DNA from: Arbacia lixula
Taxonomy: Eukaryota > Echinodermata > Echinoidea > Arbacioida > Arbaciidae
Reading direction: 5' to 3'
Assembly (NCBI GenBank): GCA_963669155.1
Contig: OZ022596.1
Coordinates: forward strand, 3,683,304 to 3,747,303
DNA length: 64,000 bases
Under the pieces are notes generated by a model. It was not told the DNA's origin, made no database searches, and saw only the letters and a list, made by a program, of their open reading frames with translations. The translations under genes and the position numbers were made by a program. This document shows, piece by piece, positions 23,977 through 35,186 of the stretch. Numbering within the stretch: position 1 is the first letter of the stretch; each line of letters opens with the position of its first letter.

Positions 23977-26900
23977 GGGGGGGGGGAGAGGGGGGGTGAG
24001 AGAGAGAGACAGAGACAGAGATAGAGACAGAGACAGAGAGAGACAGAGAGATACAGATAGAGACAGAGAGAGAGAGGGAGAGGGGAGACAGGGAGATAGA
24101 GAGAGAGGAGGAGAGAGAGACAGAGAGAGAGAGAGACGAGTGTGGTGGATGCTTACTATGGTGACGGTTGTCATGGAGATTGTAGAGATGATAGTGGAGT
24201 GCATCTGATGTGATGTACATCATGGGGTAAATTAATTTGCATGAAATGCTCACACACTTTGTGGTGTGGATCCCAAATATTCAGTGATTTCTAGGCGCTT
24301 TCAATTTGATGGCAAAAAATGATGGGAAGAAATGCCAAATGATAACATTTTCAATCAATATGGAACAGTTAGAACTATCTGTAAGTACGTTGGCAATATA
24401 CTTCATCGAATTATATCGTAATGATTAAAAATGAATCTTGATCATCATAAATGCTATACCTAAATTCTTTTATTGCTAGCTCCAGTGGTCACATGATAGA
24501 AATTCTATGTCATTAGCTCCACACGTCAACAGTTAGAATTGGCAATCCTTACGATTGCTTTTGGGACGCATACTTCCGGTTTTGCAGCGCACCATATCCT
24601 GGTATAATATACACACATTCAAAAGCACAGAAACTCTTCATTTTGACCCTCAGCAAACTTGGATCGATCTGATGACCAATTTTGGAGATTGGCTGTGTCG
24701 CGATTAAACAAATTTCTTATTCAAAGAAATGTTCCCACACCGTAAATGGAGGAATGAACTTGAAACTCTCGCCAGGAAAGCCGCAAATGTTTACCCCATA
24801 TTTTCCATAATTTTTCCATTTGGCATCATCGGCCCAGCATTGGGCTGCTTCGCAGAAGGATCACATTTATCACATGTAAAGTTATAGATTGGAAAAAAAC
24901 TTTTTTATTCCCGAGATTATAACTAGATTTCGACACAATGTATAGTATGACTTCAGAGTGTAAATATGCAAAAAGCACGTAGAAAGAAAGCATGCGTTCA
25001 GAACCGGAAGTTTACTTCCCAAGAATTAAAGGTAAAAAAATAAAGAGCGCCACAGTCGGTCAGATTCGGAGAGCTATATGTGATAGGGAGAGTTGCAGTG
25101 AGCTGGGAACCTGATGTCGTACTCTGCTGTACATGTGGGCTGTGACAGTGAACCTATAGTCCCATGTATAGATTAAGATTGGTTGACTCCAATTTTAACT
25201 ATAGTCCCATACATATATAAATGTGTGTGTTTGTGTTTGTGGCAGGTTCTCTGGGACGAAGCGGCGCTGTGAGAAGCGCAGCTCGTACATCGAGGAGCTC
25301 TATGAGCTGATCACGGCCAGCCTCAGCAACCCAGAGTCCCTCAACATGAAGCCAGACAAGTGCGCCCTCCTTCAGGAGACGCTCAGCCAGATCAAACGCA
25401 TCAAGCAGCAACAGGGTAAGATCAATCTTAACTGCAGTCCCATGTATTGAAACAGTTGTTTAGGGGGAAAAAATACACCCAGGCTCAGGGCGATTTTGCC
25501 CCCCAAATGCTTTAAAGAGCCCTGAAAAAAGGTTACAAGAGCCCCAAAAGTTCCCATAGACACAATATATTTTTTGAAGCCAAATGGCCAATGTGCTTCC
25601 CCAAAATTTTGAAATTATTTCCCCCTGCAGTTGTTGGTTGACTCAAATTTTAACAATAGTCCCATATAAAGATAAATGTATTGGTTTATTTATTGACTCA
25701 AATTTTATCTCCAGTCCCATATATAGATAAATTTGTTGGTTGACTCAAATTGTAACTGTAGTACCACATACAGAAAACGTTGGCTATCTTAAATTTTAGC
25801 TGTGGTCCCACATACAGATAAAGTTATTGGTTGACCCTCAGTGTACTGCTAGCAGTTATAGATTGCACAAATGAGCCATAGATGCCTAACCAGATCAAAC
25901 ACATCAAGGAGCAGCAGGTTGAGATACATGTACTGGTTATCAAAATTTGACTGTAGTCCCACATATAGATAAAGCTGTTGGTGGACTCTTTAAGTATTTT
26001 TTTTGTATGATAGATACGAAAACAGTTTAAAATTGGATTAATAAAGATAATTAAGATGGAAATGGCATGATTATGTCTGCTCTGCCATTTTCTGTGATAA
26101 ATCTTCAGCTTTTTCACAAAAATTGCAAAAAAGTTGAGTGCAGACACAGTTTCCCTAAATGTCTGATTGGGTTATGTAGCAAATTCAGCCCACAGAAAAC
26201 CCAGAGAATTAACGCTATTTGGATTCATTGTAGTGACAGAGGATTTATATATGGAATCATAAGTGACTATATTCCTTAAAGGGCATATACTATACTGGGA
26301 AGGCAAAAAAAACTTAAAAATTTAAGTGTTAGCAATCTTCTTGCTGAAAGTTATTTGCCCTCAAATGATCCACATATGGAGTAATTAATGATTAATGATT
26401 AAATCCTCAAAATGTTCGGCCTGAACATTGGGAGGATTTGTGATTTAATCACTCATAAATCCAAATGTAGATCATTTGAGGGCAAATGACTTTCAGCAAG
26501 CTTCTAAAATAGACAATACATGAATTTAAGACAATCAGCAAGAAGATTGCTAACACTTACATTTTGAAGGTTTTTTTGCCTTCCCAGTACAGTATATGCC
26601 CTTTAATGAGCGGTATGTCAGGCAACCCCAGGAGTTCTGCACGCCGGATCTTGTTTAGTGTTTGTCATTAATTTAACACATCCACTTCACTTGAAACATA
26701 AAAATCATAAACCAGCAAAAATGCATTTGTCCTTCGATCATAACTGTCAAATGAAAAAGAAAAAGGATTCTGCATAATACAGCTCAAGCAAATGATACAT
26801 TCACATGCTATACATACCATCAGAAGTATATCAGTGTCCTCGTAACCATTAAAAACTGAGAACAACCAGTAACTGAGAACTGAGGAATAAGTTAGATGAC

Positions 26901-29102
26901 AATGTTATGAGAATTATAGTTGTAGTATTTAAATGCTTTTGGGGATTTTACAGAATACTTCCGTTTATCTATGAAAGCCCATATTTTTTGCATAAAGATA
27001 TTTTCGCGAATGAGGCTTTTACAGAAGACCTCCATATTTCTCTATATAAATCATTATTATTCGCATAGAGATATTTTCAGAAATGACGGGACGCAGACAT
27101 TTTTACGGTCCTTGAGACTGAAAGGACTACCCGGACTAAATAAAACGTGAAATAAATCAATGCATAAATCTGACGTGGAGCTTGTTACCGTGTTTGTCAT
27201 TGCAGATGCGGAGCACGGGGAGGAAGTTCAGCATAGCCACGTCTCCTCCAGTAAGCCTGGGGTTCCCACGGGGGACTCTCTCGGCAGTGTCCTGCTAGAG
27301 GTACGTACATAGTACCAGTAGAGGTGCCAACCAGTACGATATTAATCATATTTAGTATGATAAAACAAGTAAAATATATTCGTACAATTTTGGCCATCAA
27401 AAATATGATTTCCTGACTATTATTCTTTTTTATATTGTTATTATTGTTATTCTTCTTTTTTGTCCTGTAAGGCTTTCCATATGTTGCATGCATATACTGT
27501 ATGTGTTTCATCGATGAAGTGTATGCAGATTGTGTAATGTAAAGTGCGCATGTGGAAGTTTACCATTACTGTTGGGGCTACTGTAATCAGTATGGGGTGA
27601 AAAGAGTTAAGATAAGATGAAAGAGCAATTCTTACCAGTAATACGTTTTTCTGGTCTGAGTCCACTAGGCCAGTGGTCGTGTTGAGTTTTCGTGAAAATC
27701 TGATTTTTCTCTCCAAAATCTGATTTTTTAGGATATTCAGTCTGATTTTTTGTGTCAAGAGGTTGGCATCTGTGGACTAGGGGGCTTAGGGGGAGGTAGA
27801 CATAGAAAAAAAAAATAGACCCCCTGTGAAAACGTCATGGTTTAGAGCTGATAATCAGGCTTGATACGTACAGTCACCCTGATTATTTCTCCTCTCTTCT
27901 ATACCTAGATTACATACAAGACTAAATATGAAAACAGTAGCTTAACTGCATGCATGGAGTAATGTGTGATTAAATCACAAATCCTAAAAATTTTCGGCCC
28001 GAACATTTTGAGGATTTAATCATTAATCATTAATTACTCCATATGTGGATCATTTGAGGGCAAGCTTCTGATATGGACAATACATGAATTTAAGACCATT
28101 GGCAAGAAGATTGCTAACGATTACATTTTGAAGGCTTTTTTGCCTTCCCGGTTCAGGATATATGCCCTTTAACTGCATGCATGGCAGTCATGTACAAGTC
28201 ATACCTACTTGTGCATCGACTGACTGTGCAAGATACAATATTCTCCTCACTGTGTTTGGGACAGTTTGTCATTCAATTACTTAAAGTGCATATACTGTAC
28301 TGGGAAGGCAAAAAAGCCTTCAAAAGGAAAATGCTTGCTGAAAGTTATTTGCCCTCAAATGATCTACATTTGGAGTAATGAGCGATTGAATCACAAATCC
28401 TCGAAATGTTCGGCCCGAACATTTTAAGGATTTAATCATTAATCATTAATTACTCCATGTGTGGATCATTTGAGGGCAAATAACTTTCAGCAAGCTTCTA
28501 AAATAGACAATACATTAATTTAAGACCATTGGCAAGAAGATTGCTAACAATTACATTTTGAAGGCTTTTTTTCCTTCCCAGTACAGTATATGCCTTTTTG
28601 GTGTAAGGTGATATATAAACATGTAAACTATTCAAGTGACCTATTTGATTTAGGAATTGATTTCTGAGATTTTGTCTGTGTTTGAATCAACTCGTAATGA
28701 TGAGTCGTTTGAAACATCAAGTATTGATTGATATGAAGCAGCTGACACGTAGCGAAGTACGTGTAGCCATCGCCTGAGTCTTATTGACTCTTAGTGCCTG
28801 GGACTTAAAAGGAGATGGTTGAACAAAGGTCAAGATTTGTGCAAACATAAAACGCCTGTCATTGCTTGGAATGATAGCCAACATTTCTGAAAACTACACC
28901 AAGTACTACTGCTACCGCTCGTACAGCTGCTACTACTGCTACTTCTACTTCTACTGCTACTTCTTCTTCTACTACTACTGCTACTACTACGACTACTACT
29001 ACTACTCCTTCTACTTCTTCTCCTACTACTACTACTACGACGACGACGACGACTACTACTACTACGACTACTACGACTACTACGACTACTACGACTACTA
29101 CG

Positions 29103-29196
<94 letters not shown>

Positions 29197-29214
29197 TTAC
29201 TACTACTACTACTT

Positions 29215-29274
<60 letters not shown>

Positions 29275-30349
29275 TTACTACTACTACTTCTACTACTACT
29301 ACTACTACTACTACTACTGCTACTACTACTACTACTACTACTACGCCTGTTACTGCTAGTGCTAGAAAAGTGAAAGGATAGGAAAGTGTAAAGAGGAGAG
29401 GTGATTTTTATATGTAAATTTTTTTTTATAACATATTTTATAACATAGTCTTGTGTACAAGTGTTATAAAATATAAAATTTACCTCTCCTCTTTTCACTT
29501 TCCTTTTGTCACGCCATAAGTGGGTCAATTATCCAAAAGAATACAACCACATGGTGTCACTGAAAGTTTCACTATTTTCTAAATAGTATTTATTAGTATA
29601 AAACGATATGTGCACCATCTTCACTACTTGGGAGTATTATTGCCCACACACAGTCACCAGCCCTGGGTCAAGATCATCTGCATAATCCTTCACCCCTTAG
29701 CAGGTACCCAGTGTGTTCTCCTGGATGGAGAGTGGTGGCATCATGGATTATTTAATAATCTCACAGTTTGACACAGGTGCCATTTTGAGATTTGAATCTA
29801 CAACTTTTAAGATTTCAGTCCCAGCTCACAATTTTTAATCTTCATTTCTCTATATAAACAATGTTTGTTCATTCTTTTCATTTATTTTACCATTATAAAA
29901 ACGATCCAACAAAAATACAACATATTGACAAACATAAACTAATGGTAAGGACCCCTAAGAAGCGAATCTGCTTATGGGCGGGGCCGTTTACATAACGAGA
30001 TACATGTAAAGTGAACTCACTTTTCTTACATATACAGTCAAACCTGTCTTAGTGGTCACCTGTCTATAGCAGCCAACCTGTCTATAGTGGCCACTGAAAT
30101 AATTCCCCCGGAGAGAGATCATGTGTGAAAGAACCTGTCTATAGCAGCTACCTGTCTATAAAGGCCACAATTTTTGTTTCCCTTGGGTGGCCACTATAGA
30201 CAGGTTTTACTGTTTCTGCTTCTTGAGTGAGGTGACCCTGTCTTCTTCTTTTCTTGCAGACTCTGGATGGGTTTCTATTCGTGGTAAACAGCCAAGGGGA
30301 GATTGAGTATGTGACGGAGAATGTCAGCAGCTATCTCAACTACCAACAG
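23736..30349 (+). CDS. NCOA: p160 nuclear receptor coactivator (NCOA/SRC family), 5' exons only
   Basis: Four coding exons were placed by AG/GT borders and matching phases: 23736-23782, 25246-25415, 27206-27300 and 30260-30349. They join into about 134 residues. Exon 1 starts at an ATG and gives a short basic N-terminus. Exon 2 is the bHLH region, with a basic stretch, then YIEELYELI, then [20 protein letters not shown]; the KPDKC motif is a hallmark of the p160 family. Exon 3 is a polar linker ending in LLE. Exon 4 opens PAS-A with [10 protein letters not shown] and [12 protein letters not shown], very close to vertebrate NCOA1-3. Family members bind nuclear receptors in the nucleus through LxxLL motifs and recruit acetyltransferases; those later parts are not in the window. 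No continuation of PAS-A was found downstream of the last GTAAGT donor. The introns are full of repeats. Family identity is strong; which vertebrate paralogue it matches cannot be said, and invertebrates usually have one. Confidence 0.9.
23800..24140. repeat. GA-rich microsatellite at the start of NCOA intron 1
   Basis: GA repeats with GAGACA and GGGG interruptions begin about 18 bp after the exon 1 donor. Confidence 0.93.
24240..25200. other. NCOA intron 1, nothing recognised
   Basis: Unique sequence. TTCCGG/CCGGAA motifs appear near 24581 and 25003 but no clear element. Confidence 0.45.
25461..25627. mobile_element. hAT-like MITE, family I, copy 2
   Basis: It starts TAGGGGGAAAAAATACA and ends TTTCCCCCTG, flanked by the 8-bp duplication CAGTTGTT (25453-25460 and 25628-25635). 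It lies in intron 2 of the NCOA gene. Confidence 0.85.
26276..26606. mobile_element. TTAA MITE family A, uninterrupted copy
   Basis: TTAAAGGGCATATACTATAC to AGTATATGCCCTTTAA, palindromic, 331 bp with both TTAA flanks. It holds GTTCGGCCTGAACATTG in the centre. It serves as the empty-site reference for the nested copy at 19120. NCOA intron 2. Confidence 0.88.
27958..28168. mobile_element. TTAA MITE family A, copy lacking most of its left arm
   Basis: Starts at AGTAATGTGTGATT inside the element and runs to the intact right end GGATATATGCCC plus TTAA. A 16-bp direct repeat TTAACTGCATGCATGG flanks it (27942-27957 and 28169-28184). NCOA intron 3. Confidence 0.8.
28281..28599. mobile_element. TTAA MITE family A, copy
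   Basis: TTAAAGTGCATATACTGTAC on the left; the right end CAGTATATGCCTTTTTG has lost the TTAA. Palindromic with TTCGGCCCGAA in the middle. NCOA intron 3, about 110 bp from the copy at 27958. Confidence 0.83.
28905..29345. repeat. CTA trinucleotide microsatellite
   Basis: About 440 bp of CTA/CTT/CGA triplets, nearly pure between 29100 and 29330, in NCOA intron 3. Translates as poly-Tyr or poly-Ser; not coding. Confidence 0.95.
30034..30213. mobile_element. CCTGTCTATAGTGGCCAC repeat, copy 1
   Basis: Terminal repeats ACAGTCAAACCTGTC and GACAGGTTTTACTGT. Several inner CCTGTCTATAG motifs. It ends only about 45 bp before NCOA exon 4. Confidence 0.75.
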
Positions 30350-30680
30350 GTAAGTTGCTGTAGATGTTCAGAACCCCGTATTACAGAGACTGGATTGCAA
30401 AATCTTTGTTTTGCCACTCTCTATATCACCTCATGTAAATAATCCTATTAATTGATTGGTTGGAAGTCCTTATATCGATTTTATCATCTTAGCAAAAGTA
30501 CCCTATTTGCCTGAATATTGGTCAATAGTACTTTTATTGACATAGATACCGGGCAGTAGTGTTTTTTCTTGCACAAATTTACATAACGAATGATGACTGG
30601 CTTGTGTTTCGATTAGCATTTGGTGTGGCTTGGAAGGAGTTCAATTCGTATGAGGAGTCGTTAGGGAGTCCTAATCCCAT

Positions 30681-30905
30681 TACTGTATACGCCATATATT
30701 TCAAGAGTTTTTTATTTTCACGAATTTTGTGAGTTGGGTGCTATTCGCGAATTTAACATCACGCAAAAACATGAATACAACGAGCACGAGCACATGTACT
30801 AATAGTACTAGTATTTAAGATTGCGAATATAACCACTCGCGAAATTGCCGAAAAGTCCTGATTCGCTAAAAATTAGACTCGCGAAATATATGGTGTATAT
30901 AGTAT
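30681..30905. mobile_element. Foldback MITE H, copy 1
   Basis: TACTGTATACGCCATATATT at the left and CGCGAAATATATGGTGTATA at the right. The inner arms hold CGAGCACGAGCACATGTACT. Related copies are at 57834 and 61362. Confidence 0.78.
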
Positions 30906-31439
30906 CTCATCACTGCACCTGTAATGCACTGGTATCTTCTAGTCCACATTTTGTATGACGCTGAAGATGTCGACTCATTACATACAATTTTTTTGCCTCT
31001 ATGGCACTGTGTATGTCTGTCTGCCATAAAAAAATACGACCAACTATCACCTAACATGGTGCAATGATGATATCTGATGGGTCTCTCTCATTTAAGTTGT
31101 ATTTCATGGCCCATAAGCAAGTGTTAGAATGCATTAGAAGATCAAATTTTACTAAATATTCAAGATTTTGGCAATAGTTTAATGTCTGCGCTGGAGGCCG
31201 GAGGCATACTAGTCGACTGCGTGCAGTCAAATTTCTCTGGTTGTTTCCTGCAATGTTTCTACAGAGCAACATTGCTGAGCCACAGAAGGAAGCAATAGGT
31301 ACATATTACTGCTGATATATGGCAGTACATGCACACACACATGTCTCTCTGCCTCGATAACACGTACCCCGGCTCGTGGGTACCGCCATATGGCGAATGA
31401 ATAGGAACACATCAAATATTCAGGCCTTCATATCTCGTT

Positions 31440-32480
31440 AGACTCGATGTGGATGAGAGCTTGAATTTTCATCTCGTCTCTTGGATGGTGGCTGGGTATT
31501 GGGATGGCTCGGTTCACACGTAACATTTTCCTTGAACTAATTGGATTGTGGGTAGGCGTTTGGTATGATCATTTTCATCCGTCTATTCAGATAGTGGCTG
31601 GATATGAGGATATGGCTCTGTTCACACCATCAATTTTCATTTAGCTAGTTATATTGTAGATGGGTGGCTCTGTTCACATTATGTTCATCTATCTATTCAA
31701 ATAGTGGCTGGATGTGAGGATATGGCTCTGTTCATACAGTCAGTTTTCATTTAGCTAGTTATATTGTAGATGGGTGGCTCTGTTCATATTATGTTCATCT
31801 ATCTATTCAAATAGTGGCTGGATGTGAGGATATGGCTCTGTTCATACAGTCAGTTTTCATTTAGCTGGTTATATTGTAGATGGGTGGCTCTGTTCATATT
31901 ATGTTCATCTATCTATTCAAATAGTGGCTGGATGTGAGGATATGGCTCTGTTCATACAGTCAGTTTTCATTTAGCTGGTTATATTGTAGATGGGTGGCTC
32001 TGTTCATATTATGTTCATCTATCTATTCAGGTAGTGGCTGGATGTGAGGAATTGGCTCTGTTCAACCTGTCTATAGTGGCCACTAAAGTAATTCCCCCAC
32101 AGAGAGATTACATGTTAAAGAACCTGTCTATAGCAGCCACCTGTCTATAAAGGCCACAATTTTTGTTTCCCTTGGGTGGCCACTATAGACAGGTTTGTAT
32201 ATTGTAGATGGGTGGCTCTGTTCACATTATGTTCATCTATCTATTCAGATAGTGGCCCGATGTGAGGATATGGCTCTGTTCATACAGTCAATTTTCATTT
32301 AGCTAGTTATATTGTAGATGAGTGGCTCTGTTCACATTATGTTCATCTATCTATTCAGATAGTGGCTGGATGTGAGGATATGGCTCTGTTCATACAGTCA
32401 ATTTTCATTTAGCGCTAGTTATATTGTAGATGGGTGGTTCTGTTCATAGAATATTATGTTTATCTACTCAGATGGAGGGT
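31440..32480. repeat. 110-bp minisatellite
   Basis: GTGGCTGGATGTGAGGATAT recurs at 31594, 31704, 31814, 31924 and 32034, exactly 110 bp apart, and again at 32252 and 32362 after the inserted repeat at 32064-32196. The first and last units are degenerate. Confidence 0.9.
32064..32196. mobile_element. CCTGTCTATAGTGGCCAC repeat, copy 2
   Basis: Same family as 30034-30213, lacking the outermost bases, sitting inside one unit of the 110-bp minisatellite. Confidence 0.75.
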
Positions 32481-32543
32481 GGGTGGGTGTTACAAAATGG
32501 CTCTGTTTGTACATATTACATTTATCTAGTTTCAGGTTCACAT

Positions 32544-32716
32544 CAGGGGAAGAAATACATGGGGGCTCGGGCGATTTCATCATTTCAAAAATGCTTTAAA
32601 GAGTCCTGGAAAATGTTAAAAGAGGCCCCGAAATTCCCATAGACACAATGGAAAATTGAAGCCAAACTTTATAAGTAGCCCCCCCCCCCCCCAATTTTGA
32701 ATTGATTTTTTCGCTG
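32544..32716. mobile_element. hAT-like MITE, family I, copy 3
   Basis: It begins CAGGGGAAGAAATACA and is homologous throughout to the copies at 279 and 25461. The flanks GTTCACAT and ATTTACAT look like a decayed 8-bp duplication, so this copy is older. Confidence 0.75.
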
Positions 32717-32741
32717 ATTTACATGGTGGGTAGATATTAAG

Positions 32742-33612
32742 CAAATAATCAGCGTTGGTGAGGGGGATGGGACGAACTATCACTTCCAAGGCGATCTGGA
32801 TGTAGCTATCTTTTTGAAGCGCAGCTGAGGAAAGATAGCGTATACATTCAGATCGCCGAGGAAGTGAAAGCTCGTCTCATTGCTTGAAACCAAAAGTTGA
32901 TTATTTGCTTTATATTCCACATCTGAAACCAATTATCTATACCAAAAATGACAATTTGACGTAAAAAGGTAATGTTTACTTATCTCCATAACAAACCGAG
33001 CCGCTGCCATGGGGAACACGCGTTAGGACGCGCATTAGGACGCGCATAAAGACGCGTATGAGGACGCGTATTAGGACGCGCATTAGGACGCGCGTCAGGA
33101 CGCCCGTTAGGACGCGTTAGATGTCAAGTGATAGTCCGAGTGTAACGCACTTTTATTTCGCGCGTACTCAAAATATTAATCACGCATTAGGACTGTGAGG
33201 AGTGAAGATATCAGCGAAACCAAAAAGTACTATCACCTAGAGTGTAACGAACTTTTATTCTCAGGTGATCTGATAGGAAAAACTACGCTTCATCACGTGA
33301 TCAACTCTTGACCAATCATATAGCAACACAGGGTGGTCACCAGAAAATCTTTTACGCATGGCTCAAAAAAGCAGAATGTCACTTTTTGTCAGATATCTGT
33401 GCTGGACGCGTGGTACACAACTATGGAACGCGTGGCTCAAAGAAAACAAAAACAATAAGAATAATAAGACTGATACTGATTTTACGCATGGTGCAGTGAA
33501 TTTACACGTGGCTCACAATCACTTTCTGGACCTGACGCGTGGTATTTGCACCGCATGTTTTCTACACTGGGGACCACCCTGTAGCAACATTCTTAGTATG
33601 TGGAATATATTT
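32742..33612. mobile_element. Element family C, copy 1 (with nested hAT MITE)
   Basis: Collinear with 41339-41890. Begins CAAATAATCAGCGTTGGTG. A first hairpin pairs ATCACTTCC..GGCGATCTGGATG with CATTCAGATCGCC..GGAAGTG. It then has a GGACGCGCATTA-type short array, GTGTAACGCACTTTTATTTC and CTTAGTATGTGGAATATA at the end. A 253-bp insertion interrupts it at 33329-33581. Confidence 0.8.
33329..33581. mobile_element. hAT-like MITE D, 253 bp, nested in C
   Basis: CAGGGTGGTCACCAG at the left and CTGGGGACCACCCTG at the right. The 8-bp duplication TAGCAACA is at 33321-33328 and 33582-33589. The homologous site at about 41862-41869 has a single TAGCAACA. Confidence 0.93.
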
Positions 33613-34732
33613 GCTCATATGTTCATATTTTAAATGATTGCTATTTGTCCAACATGGCTACTCCAGGATTATCTCTTAGAGGGAAGGGATGGCAGTCTTG
33701 ACCATGGGGGGGGGGGGGGGGGGGTAGGGGATGGGAGTCGGGTAGGGGATGGGAGTCGTCTTCTAACATAGTCATGTAGAATTAGTGATGTATTTTGTCT
33801 GGAACAAGATTAAATACTCCAGGGCCCCATTTATTGTCCTGATTGGTGTAGCAAACAGGTGTGCAGATTAACTAGTGAATGTTGAAAGTGTTAAACCTCT
33901 CTTAAGATGGAAACACTTTGGTTAAGTTTCTTTAATTGATCATTGAGATACTGTATGGAAAACTGACGTTTAAAGCTTTGAAATGGAAATGTGTCACTTT
34001 CCTCTCAGCAGTATTTAAGATTTCTAACATCCACCAGTAATTCATGCTGGTCTGTGCATACCAAAACCTCTGGGAAATCGCAGCACTAGGTCTGCTGTTG
34101 TAGACTACAGTTGACTTAGCCTTGCTGTTTGTGGTCAGTAACCTACTCAGGAAGTCAGAAAGCAAGTGAGGGGAGGACGAGGAGGAGGTGGAGGGAGCAA
34201 GTCATTTTTATCTGGGATGATGCAGGATTAAGAAACTGGCAATCAAATTGTGAGAAATACTTTTGCCATGAAACAAACCCACTCAACACATTATTCTACG
34301 AGAAAATCGTTTGGGTCAGCAAGCAGTGTGTGTGCTCGGTCACATGTACCGCATGTGCATTTAAGAACCGACAATATTTAGAACATAAATGCATGATATT
34401 AACAACAGCAACGTTACAAATGTGTCAAGATGATTTTGATGACAGCTATGCTAATACAAATGTTTTTGTTCATTAACAGGAGGGATAAGGAGATGGCTAT
34501 GGTGTAGAATTATATTTCACAGCGTTGATGCGTAGTAGACCAAATAAGGCAATATCTGTGTATTTGTTGTTTCTGCTTCTCTAAAACTCAGGGTCTATCT
34601 TCTCTTCCTGTTGTTGGGAGCTGGAGACCACTCTCGCCTATAAATAAGCCCCCTCTTGCACATTCTTTCGGCATAATCTTCCGTTTTGCTGGAGAATGAG
34701 AGCTAGAGAGAGAGAGAGAGAGAGAAGAGGAG

Positions 34733-34932
34733 NNNNNNNNNNNNNNNNNNNNNNNNNNNNNNNNNNNNNNNNNNNNNNNNNNNNNNNNNNNNNNNNNNNN
34801 NNNNNNNNNNNNNNNNNNNNNNNNNNNNNNNNNNNNNNNNNNNNNNNNNNNNNNNNNNNNNNNNNNNNNNNNNNNNNNNNNNNNNNNNNNNNNNNNNNNN
34901 NNNNNNNNNNNNNNNNNNNNNNNNNNNNNNNN
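34733..34932. other. Assembly gap of exactly 200 N
   Basis: The round length suggests a placeholder of unknown true size. The left flank ends in an AG microsatellite, a typical cause of assembly breaks. Confidence 0.99.
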
Positions 34933-35186
34933 TCAGTTATGAAACCAAGCTGTCATAACAATGGCAGTTTAAAGGAAAGAATAACAGGAGGGTATGTTGC
35001 AATCATGCAATAGTTGAGAGGCATTTTTAGATTGGAGGGAGGGGGAGAAGTGGGTCAAAATAATTACACTTTTCTTCTAGTTGCATTTGGAAAGTGTCTT
35101 GTTGACTGTGATATATATACAAACAATATATGCCACACAAACTGAAATATAAACCCATCTGAAACTTAGGAGGCCTGGCCTAGCTT

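Noticed and set aside
23477-24253. 258-codon minus-strand frame
   Set aside because: GA repeat read as Ser/Leu; it also overlaps NCOA coding exon 1 on the other strand.
28830-29528. Frame of 165-232 codons rich in Ser (minus) or Tyr (plus)
   Set aside because: It is the translation of a CTA microsatellite; composition and both-strand openness show it is not a gene.
34129-34476. 115-codon frame before the gap
   Set aside because: No domain, no splice context, and it does not resemble the missing p160 sequence.
34696-35013. Open frame across the N run
   Set aside because: Made of unknown bases; no information.
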